Shown: piece by piece, positions 34,966-43,074 of the stretch
How the letters are laid out: every line of letters starts with the position of its first letter
How positions within the stretch are numbered: the first letter of the stretch is position 1
Assembly: GCA_016194745.1 (NCBI GenBank)
Contig: JACQBA010000020.1
Span: forward strand, 1 to 64,000
DNA: 64,000 nucleotides
Reading direction: 5' to 3'
From: Elusimicrobiota bacterium
Lineage (GTDB): Bacteria; Elusimicrobiota; Elusimicrobia; UBA1565; JACRDR01
Position numbers and translations under genes: made by a program
The notes under the pieces: generated by a model
Told to the model about the DNA's origin: nothing
Database searches by the model: none
The model's input: the letters and a program-made list of their open reading frames with translations, nothing else

Positions 34966-36749
34966 CTGGGCTCGAGCGCCGACAAGTAGCCGTCGAACAT
35001 CTCCTGCGTCCGCGCGTTCGGGCCCTGCGTCACGCGCGCCTTGGGGTCCGGGTTGCGCGGGTTGCTCGCCGAGTTGTCGAATACGCCCTCGATGACGATC
35101 CGCGTCCCGGGCGGGAAGTGCTGCGGCGCGGAGAAAAAGTAGCCCCAGCGCCAGCTCGAGTCGAAGCGGGGCGCCGCGACAAGGCCGACGCGCTTGCCGT
35201 CCGGCAAGACGGCCTCGGCCCGCGCCCGCGCGCCGCGACCGTGCATGTGGAAGCCGACGCTCCGCAGGACGAGTCCCTTTGGAAATGTCTTCTCCGCGCG
35301 GACGGGGACGCTGCCCGCGCCCGGGAGCAGGACGAAGTCGGTCGCCGTGAGCACGTGGTAGCGCACGCGCCACTTCGGCTTCGTCTTGTGAAAATAGAGC
35401 GCGGCGGTCGACTGGTCGCTCTCCGCCTTGCCGGTCGTCTTATAGTGGTAGCCGATGACGACGCGCGAGCCCTTGGGGATGAGCATCCCTTGATCGACGG
35501 GCATGAGCGCGGGCTCATGTCCCGGCACCCACGTCGCGAGGATGTTGTGCTGGTAGAGTCCCATCGGCTCGACCGATCCCCAGCGGCGCTTCACCGCCTC
35601 GATGTCGTCCGGGAGTGCCATGAGCCTAAGATGCGACACGACCCCGCGGTTTCCGGGCACGAGGCGAGCGAGGCGAACCCAGCGGTCTTCCGGGAACGGC
35701 CCGGCGAGCTCCTCGTAGCGCCAGGCCGTCTCGCCGGTGCGGGAGGCGGGGATCGTCTGGCGCGCGGGACGCAGTTCGAGATCGGGCGGCCCCGGCGGCT
35801 CGGCGGGCTTCGGCGGAACGTAGCCCTTGAGCGGATCGCGGCCTCCGCCGCGCGGCGCGTCCGCCGCGATCCATTCGGCGAGGACGCGGATCTCGCGCGC
35901 GCTCATGGGGAAGCCGGTCTTGAGCTTGAGGCTGCGCTCCGGGTCGACGGACCAAGGCGGCATGCGTCCCGTAAGGACGGTCTCGCGGATCATGGGCGCC
36001 CATTTTCGCACCGTCTCGTAGTCGCTCATCGGAAATCCGAGCGTCGCCTCGGCGTGGCATTGCAGACAGCGCAGCTTTAGGATCGGAGCCACGTCGGCCG
36101 CGTACGCGGGCGCGAGCGGCTTCTCGTAGCGGATCAAGCAGCCTTTCACATTCCCGTGGCGGCTCGGCGAGAGGCCGCCGCCGGACAGCGCCGCGATCGC
36201 GTCCTTCAAGTAATGTTTGCTCGCGGCGTCTTTCGGAGAGCCGTAGTCGTAGAGGTCGTCGATCGGCCCCTGGTACGCCACGCGCCAGTCGCTCGTGCGG
36301 ATGAGGACCGCTTCCGCGGTGCGCTCGTAGCCGAGGAATTTGGACACGAGCTGCGTCTCGTCGCGCAGGAGGGGGAGGTCGATGCCGAACTCCTTCGCCT
36401 CGAGCGCCTGCTCCGCCGCGGAGTCGGCCGGGTCGATCAGGAAGAAGCGGACTTTTCCGGCGAACTTCTTGCGGAGCTCGCCGATCGCGGGAAGGCTCCC
36501 GCGCGCGATCGGGCACGCGCGCGCGTAGGAGACGAGGACGACGCCCTCGGCCCCCGTCTGCCGGTAGAGCTCGTGCGCGGCCCCGTCCTGATCGAGCAAG
36601 GAGAAGTTCTCGACCTTGGACCCGGTCGCCGCTCCGGGCGCCTCGGGGGCTGGCGTGGGGCGCGCGACGCGGAGCAGCCACGCCGAGGTCACCACAGCGA
36701 CCGCGAGCCACGCGTATCCAAGCCACGTCAAAGGAGAACGTCTGCCCAA
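34962..36749 (-). CDS. Thioredoxin-like / cytochrome c / copper monooxygenase (PHM-like) fusion protein, copy 2
   Basis: The 595-residue paralogue of 23312-25051 has the same domain order: membrane anchor (LTWLGYAWLAVAVVTSAWLL), redoxin domain (VENFSLLDQDG, SYARACPIARG, one Cys), haem motif CLQCH at residues 228-232, and the copper-monooxygenase part with VSHLRLM, YQHNIL, IGYHYK and HMH at 501-503. The copper ligand set differs slightly from copy 1 (SH in place of HH). TTG 36749 is chosen because the anchor starts right after it and GGAGGG lies upstream; reading further back would translate the REP hairpins. Together the two copies flank the three AsnB-like genes. Confidence 0.75.
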   Translation of the reverse strand: MGRRSPLTWLGYAWLAVAVVTSAWLLRVARPTPAPEAPGAATGSKVENFSLLDQDGAAHELYRQTGAEGVVLVSYARACPIARGSLPAIGELRKKFAGKVRFFLIDPADSAAEQALEAKEFGIDLPLLRDETQLVSKFLGYERTAEAVLIRTSDWRVAYQGPIDDLYDYGSPKDAASKHYLKDAIAALSGGGLSPSRHGNVKGCLIRYEKPLAPAYAADVAPILKLRCLQCHAEATLGFPMSDYETVRKWAPMIRETVLTGRMPPWSVDPERSLKLKTGFPMSAREIRVLAEWIAADAPRGGGRDPLKGYVPPKPAEPPGPPDLELRPARQTIPASRTGETAWRYEELAGPFPEDRWVRLARLVPGNRGVVSHLRLMALPDDIEAVKRRWGSVEPMGLYQHNILATWVPGHEPALMPVDQGMLIPKGSRVVIGYHYKTTGKAESDQSTAALYFHKTKPKWRVRYHVLTATDFVLLPGAGSVPVRAEKTFPKGLVLRSVGFHMHGRGARARAEAVLPDGKRVGLVAAPRFDSSWRWGYFFSAPQHFPPGTRIVIEGVFDNSASNPRNPDPKARVTQGPNARTQEMFDGYLSALEPS

Positions 36750-36753
36750 TGTA

Positions 36754-36838
36754 CCCTCACCCTCCCCTCTCCCGCTTCGCGGGAGAGGTCCGTCCCGCGT
36801 CTTCCTCTCCCGCTTGCGGGAGAGGGTCGGGGTGAGGG
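36754..36838. repeat. REP/BIME-like palindromic repeat pair
   Basis: Two hairpins with identical 10-bp arms (CCTCTCCCGC and GCGGGAGAGG) at 36766-36788 and 36804-36825 are enclosed by an outer inverted pair CCCTCACCC (36754) and GGGTGAGGG (36830). This is the structure of a bacterial interspersed mosaic element made of two facing REP units. It lies between divergent genes. A REP-associated transposase family member is present in the window at 46370, though with different end sequences. Confidence 0.75.
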
Positions 36839-36875
36839 GCAGTATATCAGCGGTCGATCCCTCGCCGCAAATTGA

Positions 36876-36881
36876 TACACT
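36876..36881 (+). promoter_or_regulatory. -10 box (TACACT) 7 nt before ATG
   Basis: TACACT, seven bases, then ATG at 36889; heads the four-gene ABC importer operon. TTGA overlaps just upstream but is too close to be a -35. Confidence 0.5.
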
Positions 36882-36888
36882 CCGCACG

Positions 36889-37872
36889 ATGACGCGCTCC
36901 TCCGCCATCGCCGCGATGATCGTCGCGGCGCTCGCCGTCCCGGCGACCTCCGACGTGAAATCGGCCGAGACCCCAACGCTGACCTTCGCGCTCCCGACGC
37001 TCGTCCCGGCGGTGCTGCCCTGCGTCGCGGCGGAGAAGGGATTCTTCGAGGAGAACGGCCTGCGCGTGACGCTCAAGGTCCATCGCTACGGCCCGGACGC
37101 GATGGGCGAGCTGCTTTCCGGCGGCGCGCAGGTCTTCGCGGGGCCCGAGACGTCCTCCGTCCGCGCCGCCGTGCAGGGCCACGACGTCGTTACGATCGCG
37201 ACCGTCGCCCGCACCGTGCAGGCCCGGTTGATCGCCCGCATGGACGCGCCTCACTCCATCTCGGAGCCGAAGGACCTCGTCGGCAAGCGCGTCGCGACGG
37301 CTCTCGGCTCGGACGCGGACTTTTTCCTGCATGCGTTCCTCGCGACGCACGGCGTGCCGGCGAGCCGCGTGTCGATCTCGTCGATGCCGGTCTCCGAGAT
37401 GCCCGAGGCGCTCGCGAAGGGCAGGATCGACGCGTACGCCGCCTGGGAGCCGTTCGTGCTCTACGGCGCGAACCTGCTGCACCGCCATTTCCGCATCTTC
37501 CTGCCGCATAAGATCTACCGCGGCTGGACGGCGGTGAGCGTGCTGCGGGACTTCGCCGACAAGAATCCCGAGACGCTGCGCCGGCTCCTGGCAGCCTTGA
37601 TCAAGGCCGAGGAGTTCGCCCGCCGCAATCCCGAGCAAGCCCTTAAGATCGCGGCGCGGCGCTTCGAACTGCGGCCGGAGGTGGTCAAGGCCGTCTTGAT
37701 CGACGACACCCTCGCCGTCGAGCTCGACCAGGAGCTCGTCGAGACGATGCGGGCCCAAAGCGACTGGGCGGCCGGCGTGGTCACGCCCTCAGGCAACGCC
37801 AGGGAGGCCCGCGCCCGGGTGGACGAGAGGGCGCTCATGAGCGAGCGGCCGGCCTCCGTGAAACTGAAATAG
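36889..37872 (+). CDS. ABC importer substrate-binding protein (NMT1/SsuA-like), copy 1
   Basis: A 327-residue secreted protein with a signal peptide (cleavage near SAETP). LTFALPTLVPAVLPCVAAEKGFFEENGL is the classic opening of the NMT1/TauA/SsuA group, followed by VFAGPETSSVRAAVQG, the DLVGKRVA hinge, and IDAYAAWEPFVL. The group binds sulfonates, nitrate, pyrimidine precursors or similar small anions. It lacks a lipobox. It is followed 16 nt later by a second binding protein, then permease and ATPase. Ligand not predictable. Confidence 0.85.
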   Translation: MTRSSAIAAMIVAALAVPATSDVKSAETPTLTFALPTLVPAVLPCVAAEKGFFEENGLRVTLKVHRYGPDAMGELLSGGAQVFAGPETSSVRAAVQGHDVVTIATVARTVQARLIARMDAPHSISEPKDLVGKRVATALGSDADFFLHAFLATHGVPASRVSISSMPVSEMPEALAKGRIDAYAAWEPFVLYGANLLHRHFRIFLPHKIYRGWTAVSVLRDFADKNPETLRRLLAALIKAEEFARRNPEQALKIAARRFELRPEVVKAVLIDDTLAVELDQELVETMRAQSDWAAGVVTPSGNAREARARVDERALMSERPASVKLK

Positions 37873-37888
37873 AGGAGAAACTGAAAGT

Positions 37889-38842
37889 ATGAGATCCATG
37901 ATCCTGTCGTTGTTCGCCGCGCTCCTGAGCGGCCCTGCCGCCGCGGCCGAGCCGATGAAGATCGTCTACGCGCTGCCCATGGCCAACTCGGCCGTCCTGC
38001 CGTTCGTCGCGGTCGACAAGGGGTTTTTCAAGGACGAGGGCTTGGACGTCGAGGCCCGCATGTTCTCCTCCGGACGCGAAGGGCTGCAAGCGCTTTTCGC
38101 CGGACAGGCCCAGCTCCAGACGGTCTCCGAGACCCCGCTCGTCCATGCCGCGATCCAGGGCAACCGTTTCGTCACGATCGCGACCGTGGCGCGGTCCCGG
38201 GAGACGAAGCTCCTCGCGCGCAAGGACAGCGGCATCAAGACGCCGGCGGACTTGGCCGGCAAGCGCGTCGCCACCTTGCCCGGGACGAACTCGGACTACT
38301 ACATGTACAAGCTCCTCGCGGCGCATGGCCTCAAGCCCGAGCAGCTCAAGATCGCCAACATGCCGCCGCCCGAGATGATCGTCGCCTTCTCCAAGGGGGA
38401 CATCGACGCGCTCTTCGCCTGGGAGCCGCATATCCATTTCGCGCTCAAGAAGATGCCGGAGGCGCGGGTGATCGAGGGCGGAGACTTGTATCACGGCTAC
38501 ACGACCGTGAACATGGACCCCGAGTTCTTGAAGAAGAATCCGGAGGTCGCGCCCAAGGCGGTGCGGGCCCTCCTCAAGGCGGAGGCGTACCTCAAGACGC
38601 ACGAGGAGGAAAGCCGCAAGATCGTGGCGGCCCGCCTCAAGATGGATCCGGGCGTGGTCGACTCGCTCTGGAAAGAATACGTCTACGGCGTCGAGCTCGA
38701 TAAGGGCCTCGTCGCCGAGATGACCGAGATCGGCACGTGGGCGCTCTCGCTCAATAAATCGGACAAGGCGCTCCCGAATTTTAGAGAATTCCTCCATGAG
38801 TCCGCGCTCCGAGCCGAGCGGCCGAAATCGGTCGCGTTCTGA
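37889..38842 (+). CDS. ABC importer substrate-binding protein (NMT1/SsuA-like), copy 2
   Basis: A 317-residue secreted paralogue of the preceding gene: signal peptide ending near AAAEP, VYALPMANSAVLPFVAVDKGF, QLQTVSETPLVHAA, LAGKRVATLPGTNSDYY and IDALFAWEPHIHF. GAGGAG eight bases upstream supports ATG 37889. Two binding proteins feeding one permease would let the system take up two related ligands. The permease gene starts 47 nt before its end. Confidence 0.85.
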   Translation: MRSMILSLFAALLSGPAAAAEPMKIVYALPMANSAVLPFVAVDKGFFKDEGLDVEARMFSSGREGLQALFAGQAQLQTVSETPLVHAAIQGNRFVTIATVARSRETKLLARKDSGIKTPADLAGKRVATLPGTNSDYYMYKLLAAHGLKPEQLKIANMPPPEMIVAFSKGDIDALFAWEPHIHFALKKMPEARVIEGGDLYHGYTTVNMDPEFLKKNPEVAPKAVRALLKAEAYLKTHEEESRKIVAARLKMDPGVVDSLWKEYVYGVELDKGLVAEMTEIGTWALSLNKSDKALPNFREFLHESALRAERPKSVAF

Positions 38843-39596
38843 CCTGCGCGACTGGGCGGTAGGCGCGGCCTCCGTCGCGGCCGCGCTCTGCGCCTGGGAG
38901 TTGCTCGGCCGCTCCGGCGTCTACCCGCCCCACCTATTTCCGCCGCCGAGCGCGGTGGCTCGCGAGCTGAAGTCCCTCGCCGCCTCGGGGGACCTCCTGC
39001 GCGACACTGTCGCGAGCGCGCGGCGCTGGTCGCTCGGGCTCGCTCTCGGCGCGGCGCTCGGGACCTTGATGGGACTGCTTACCGGCGTCCTCCTCCCCGC
39101 GCGGCGCGTCGTCTCGCCGCTCATGAACTTGACGCGCGCGATCCCCTTCATCGTGCTGCTCCCGCTCGCGATGCTGTGGTTCGGCCTGGGCGAAGCCTCC
39201 AAGATCGCGATCGTCGCGTGGGGGGTGTTCTGCCCCGTGTGGCTCTCGACCGAGTCCGCGGCCTTGGCGGTCGAGAAGGAGTACGTCTGGGCCGCGCGCA
39301 CGCTCGGCGCGGAAGGCTGGCGCTTGTGGCGCGAGGTGCATTGGCCCTGCTGTCTGCCCGGGGTGGTCACGGGACTGCGCCTCGCGGTCTCTACCGCGAC
39401 CTTTGCCCTAGCCGCCGCCGAGATGTCCGGCGCTTTCGACGGGCTCGCCTACCGCATCTTCTATTCCTATCAGATGTTCCAGACCGAGCGGATGATGGCG
39501 GGCGTCGTCGCGCTGGGCGCCCTCGCGTTCGCGGTCGACCGGCTCTTCGTCGCGGCGTCGCGGCGCGTCCTGCCTTGGCGCGAGGAGGCCGCGTGA
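38796..39596 (+). CDS. ABC importer permease (SsuC/TauC-like)
   Basis: A 266-residue membrane protein with six helices and the EAA-type cytoplasmic loop (AARTLGAEGWRLWREVHWPCCLPG), which docks on the ATPase. The N-terminus is Arg/Ser-rich and soluble. VYPPHLFPPPSAVAREL before the first core helices is a phrase found throughout SsuC/TauC permeases. It overlaps the second binding protein by 47 nt and the ATPase by 4 nt. Confidence 0.88.
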   Translation: MSPRSEPSGRNRSRSDLRDWAVGAASVAAALCAWELLGRSGVYPPHLFPPPSAVARELKSLAASGDLLRDTVASARRWSLGLALGAALGTLMGLLTGVLLPARRVVSPLMNLTRAIPFIVLLPLAMLWFGLGEASKIAIVAWGVFCPVWLSTESAALAVEKEYVWAARTLGAEGWRLWREVHWPCCLPGVVTGLRLAVSTATFALAAAEMSGAFDGLAYRIFYSYQMFQTERMMAGVVALGALAFAVDRLFVAASRRVLPWREEAA

Positions 39597-40342
39597 GCGT
39601 CTCCCTGCGGATGGACGGCGTGCGGTTCTCCTATCCCTCGGCAGAGGGGGACGTCCTCGCGCTCGACCGCTTCGACCTGACCGTCGAGGCGGGCGAGGTC
39701 GTCTGCGTGCTCGGGCCGTCGGGCTGCGGCAAGTCGACCTTGCTCGCCTTGGCCGCGGGTCTCCTTTCTCCGGAGCAGGGAGCGATCGTAGCGGGAGAGC
39801 GCCCCGTCGAAGGGCCGGGCGTCGAGCGGGCGCTGGTCTTCCAGAAGCACGCGCTGTTTCCGTGGGAGACGGTGCGGGGCAACGTGGAGTTCGGGCCGCG
39901 CGTCGGCGGAGTGGGGGAAGCGGAGCGCCGAAAGCGGGCGGATGAACTTTTGTCGGCGGTCGGCCTCTCCGAGCTCGACGGACAATACCCGCGCCAGTTG
40001 AGCGAAGGCCAGCGCCAGCGCGTCGGACTCGCGCGCGCCTTGGCCAACGAGCCCAAGGTACTGCTCATGGACGAGCCCTTCGCGTCCTTGGACGCCCTGA
40101 CGCGCCGCCAGATGCAGGCGCTCCTCGTCTCGGTCTGGCAGGCGCGCCGGCAGAGCATCCTGTTCGTGACGCATGACGTGGACGAGGCGCTCGCCTTGGG
40201 CGACCGGTTCGTCGTCTTGTCCGCGCGCCCTGCCAAGATCCTTCTCGAGCGCCGCGTCGCCCGTCCGCGCGACCCCGAGGCGCTCTACTCGCCGGAGACG
40301 CGCGCCCTCCGCGAGGAAGCCCTGCGGGCCCTCGGCGCCTGA
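39593..40342 (+). CDS. ABC importer ATPase (SsuB/TauB-like)
   Basis: A 249-residue cytoplasmic ATPase: Walker A GPSGCGKST, Q-loop VFQKHALFPWETV, a signature drifted from LSGGQ to LSEGQRQR, Walker B VLLMDEPFASLD, H-loop VTHDVDEA. The ALFPWxTV Q-loop is typical of the nitrate/sulfonate/taurine group. GTG 39593 overlaps the permease stop (GTGA) with GAGGAG upstream. The Glu in the signature is seen in some SsuB proteins and need not abolish activity. Confidence 0.88.
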   Translation: MSVSLRMDGVRFSYPSAEGDVLALDRFDLTVEAGEVVCVLGPSGCGKSTLLALAAGLLSPEQGAIVAGERPVEGPGVERALVFQKHALFPWETVRGNVEFGPRVGGVGEAERRKRADELLSAVGLSELDGQYPRQLSEGQRQRVGLARALANEPKVLLMDEPFASLDALTRRQMQALLVSVWQARRQSILFVTHDVDEALALGDRFVVLSARPAKILLERRVARPRDPEALYSPETRALREEALRALGA

Positions 40343-40357
40343 TCCCTCAGAACGCGA

Positions 40358-41206
40358 TTAGACGGGAACGGTCTTCACTCGCCATACAGGCGCGACTCTC
40401 TCGCCCGCCTCCAGTCTCCGGAAGATCGGAAGAAGGCCGGACATGCAAAACAGCGCGTAGAGCGGCGCGTACTTCACCGAGTGGTACCGCAGAATGTTGT
40501 CCAAGACCGCGATCATCACCGCGTAGACGAGGCGCCCCCGCCGCGTGTCGGGCGTCGTCATGGGGTCGGTGATCATGTAGAACGTGAAGAGATAGAACGC
40601 GCAGCCCATCATCGGCGCGAAGACGGGGACCAGCATGACCGCGGGCGTAAGGCGCAAGATCGTGCCGCGGACCAAGGCGCCCGCGGCGAAGACGACGAGG
40701 TAGGTCGCCGCCAAGTCGAGGCGCCGGCCCCGGTAGGCCGCCGTCACGCCGAGCGTCATCACGATAGATAAGAGCGGCAGGATGTTGCCCCAGCGCCCCA
40801 TGTCGACGACCATCCACTCGCCGAAGTAGAGGGCGGCGATCACGATGCCGAAGTTGAGCGGGTTGAAGATGTGCCGGCCGCCCACGCGGATGAAGTGCTT
40901 CGAGCAGATCGACAGGAAGCCCACGAGCGCATACGGCCACACGTAGCGCGAGTCGCAGAGGAGGAGGAGCCCGAGCGAGGAAATGAAGCCGCTGAAGGGG
41001 ACAAGCAGGACGCGCTTGTAGAAAAGGAGGAGGATCAAGTCGGTCAGGACGCACGCCGAGATGCCGGCCGCCCATTGCCGGGGGCGGCGGTTGAAGCCCG
41101 GGTACATCAGCGCATAGATGTCGAGGGCGACCAAAAACGCGGTGATGAAGAACCGCGGGTCCCACTTGTCCGGATAGTGCAGGACCCGCTTGAGCCTACT
41201 TTCCAC
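40358..41206 (-). CDS. RnfD/NqrB-like membrane protein
   Basis: A 282-residue protein of about nine membrane helices with RVGGRHIFNPLNFGIV, the family segment around the covalent FMN or flavin-contact region of RnfD/NqrB, and YMITDPMTTPDTRRGRL at the end of the helical bundle. The covalent FMN threonine signature (S/T-GAT) was not found. Rnf/Nqr subunits move electrons coupled to ions, but no other Rnf or Nqr subunit is encoded here. It starts with GTG 11 nt inside the preceding ASPIC/UnbV gene, so the pair is one operon, a combination pointing to a stand-alone membrane redox or anchoring role. Confidence 0.75.
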   Translation of the reverse strand: MESRLKRVLHYPDKWDPRFFITAFLVALDIYALMYPGFNRRPRQWAAGISACVLTDLILLLFYKRVLLVPFSGFISSLGLLLLCDSRYVWPYALVGFLSICSKHFIRVGGRHIFNPLNFGIVIAALYFGEWMVVDMGRWGNILPLLSIVMTLGVTAAYRGRRLDLAATYLVVFAAGALVRGTILRLTPAVMLVPVFAPMMGCAFYLFTFYMITDPMTTPDTRRGRLVYAVMIAVLDNILRYHSVKYAPLYALFCMSGLLPIFRRLEAGERVAPVWRVKTVPV

Positions 41207-42974
41207 GGGGTATTCCTTCGACGATACGGTGGTATCGGTTCGTCGTCAGACCCTGGAGCTTCTGGACCGCGCCGCTCGGCCAGCGGAGCTCGATCGACTC
41301 GAGTTCCGCGGCCGCGCCGAGGCCGAAATGGATGCGTCCGTCGCTTTGGCTGAGATACCCGTTGGCCGGCTGGAGCTGCCGCTCGAGCGTGCGCCCGTCC
41401 TTGAGGAGCGCCTTCGCCTTGGCGCCGAGCGCCTCGCGCCCGCCGCGGGCGACCAGGTCGAGGCCGATCCACCGGTTCTTGTTCCTCTGCTCGTTGGCAT
41501 AGAACTGGAGCGCGCTCGCGCGCGTCGCTTCGATCAGGCCGTGGCTGCCGTCGTTCTTGAAGTCGATGTACGCGAGGCCCCGGCCGTCGAGCCGGTCGCT
41601 CAGCCCCGCCGCCTTCGCCACGTCCACGAAGCGCCCGCCGATGTTGTAGTAGACGCACTTCTTCTGGTGCCCCGAGATCGACGAGTCGCCGACGGCCGGC
41701 CAGTTGCGCGAGTCCCACTGGACCTCGGGCGGCGCCTGGCTCATCACCGCGCGCTTATACCAGTACTCCTTCTTCGGATTCCCCGATAGCTGCCCGTTCG
41801 TCACGACGAGGTCCATGCGCCCGTCGTTATCCAGATCGACGAACTTGGCGCCCCACGCCCAGCCGCAGCGCCGCGCGCCCCAGTCGTCCGCGGCGTCGCG
41901 GTACTTGCCCGGACCCGAAGGACGCCAGAGGATGTTGCCGACCACCGACTGCCCGGCCTCAAAGATGTTGGTCACGAAGATCGAGGGGAGGCCGTCGAGC
42001 GTCGCCATCTCGGAGCTCATCCCGGAGAGGCTGTAGTGCTGCCGCACCGACTCGGTCGCGTCGACGAAGCGGCCGCCGCCCTCGTTGAAATAGAGCTTGT
42101 CGTAAGAGGCGTCCATCGCGACATGGATGTCCGGGCGTCCCGTGCCGCGCAGGTCGTAGACGCCGATCGCGAGGGGATGCCCCTGCTCGTCGGTGATCCC
42201 GAGGTTGCCCGGAAAGGGGGCGAAGGCGCGGCCGCGGTCGTTCTTGTAGACGAGGATCCGCCCCGGATCGAGGCGCGCGGTCGCGAAGTTGTGGTTCATC
42301 ACGTTGTGGGTGTCCGGGTTTTGCAGATCGATGTCGCGCGCATGCACGTAGCCGATGACGACGTCGAGGAACCCGTCTCCGTCCGCGTCGAGCACGTTGG
42401 AGGCGGTGGCCTCTCCGCAGGCGAACTTGGAGCCGGCGGTGACGTCGCGAAAGCGCGCGCCTTCGTTATGGAGCAGCACGGGACAGCGCGAGGTCGTGAG
42501 CAGGAGGTCCTTTCTGCCGTCGTTGTCGAAGTCGAAGAACAACGCGCGGTAGCTGCCGGCCGTCTTGTTGACGTCCGCCACGCCGAGCGTCTCCGCGATA
42601 TCCGTGAAGGTCCCGTCGCGGTTGTTGCGGAAGAGCTTGTTCTGCGACCCGATCGCCGAGTTCGTGACGTAGACGTCCTGCCACCCGTCCTTGTCGACGT
42701 CGACGACGGCGACCGACGCGGCGGCCCCGAGCGAGTTCACCTCGACGTTGGCGAAGGAGGGGTGGGGCTTGAGCTTCTGGTGCGTGTTGACGAGCCCGGA
42801 CTGGGCGGAGATCTCGCTCAGGCGAAACGGCAGCGGGGCCGGGGCCAGGTGCGCGTGCGCCTCGCTGTCCCACGCCGCTCCCGTCTTGAGCGACTGCTTC
42901 CACACCCCGCCTCCGAACGCCAGCGCCACGAGCGCCGGGCCGATCAGGAACGTGCCGCGGGAAGCCGCTTTCAT
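41196..42974 (-). CDS. Secreted FG-GAP/VCBS and ASPIC/UnbV repeat protein (CRTAC1-like)
   Basis: A 592-residue protein: N-terminal signal anchor, then repeated calcium-binding FG-GAP/VCBS blades with DxDxDGxxD loops (VDVDKDGWQDVYV, FDFDNDGRKDLLL, LDADGDGFLDVVI, VDLDNDGRMDLVV), and a C-terminal ASPIC/UnbV domain ending ESIELRWPSGAVQKLQGL. Such beta-propellers are extracytoplasmic scaffolds. ATG 42974 is preferred because GATAAT lies seven bases upstream; ATG 42983 is the alternative. It is translationally coupled to the RnfD-like gene. Confidence 0.85.
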   Translation of the reverse strand: MKAASRGTFLIGPALVALAFGGGVWKQSLKTGAAWDSEAHAHLAPAPLPFRLSEISAQSGLVNTHQKLKPHPSFANVEVNSLGAAASVAVVDVDKDGWQDVYVTNSAIGSQNKLFRNNRDGTFTDIAETLGVADVNKTAGSYRALFFDFDNDGRKDLLLTTSRCPVLLHNEGARFRDVTAGSKFACGEATASNVLDADGDGFLDVVIGYVHARDIDLQNPDTHNVMNHNFATARLDPGRILVYKNDRGRAFAPFPGNLGITDEQGHPLAIGVYDLRGTGRPDIHVAMDASYDKLYFNEGGGRFVDATESVRQHYSLSGMSSEMATLDGLPSIFVTNIFEAGQSVVGNILWRPSGPGKYRDAADDWGARRCGWAWGAKFVDLDNDGRMDLVVTNGQLSGNPKKEYWYKRAVMSQAPPEVQWDSRNWPAVGDSSISGHQKKCVYYNIGGRFVDVAKAAGLSDRLDGRGLAYIDFKNDGSHGLIEATRASALQFYANEQRNKNRWIGLDLVARGGREALGAKAKALLKDGRTLERQLQPANGYLSQSDGRIHFGLGAAAELESIELRWPSGAVQKLQGLTTNRYHRIVEGIPRGK

Positions 42975-42981
42975 GCGCCCC

Positions 42982-42987
42982 ATTATC
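42982..42987 (-). promoter_or_regulatory. -10 box (GATAAT) 7 nt before ATG
   Basis: Minus-strand GATAAT then seven bases to ATG 42974. Confidence 0.45.
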
Positions 42988-43009
42988 GTAATTTTGCGCG
43001 CCGTTCGCC

Positions 43010-43038
43010 TTGACTGGGGGAACAATTCTCACTATGCT
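43010..43038 (+). promoter_or_regulatory. Sigma-70 promoter with leader and ribosome binding site
   Basis: TTGACT (43010-43015), 17 bases, TATGCT (43033-43038). Unlike most genes here, a leader of about 30 nt with GGAGGA (43065-43070) precedes the ATG at 43075. Confidence 0.65.
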
Positions 43039-43074
43039 CTCGGTGCGGACACCATGGGTAAGACGGAGGAATTC

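Noticed and set aside
40358..41206. Part of a complete Rnf or Nqr complex
   Set aside because: No other Rnf/Nqr subunit is encoded within the window.
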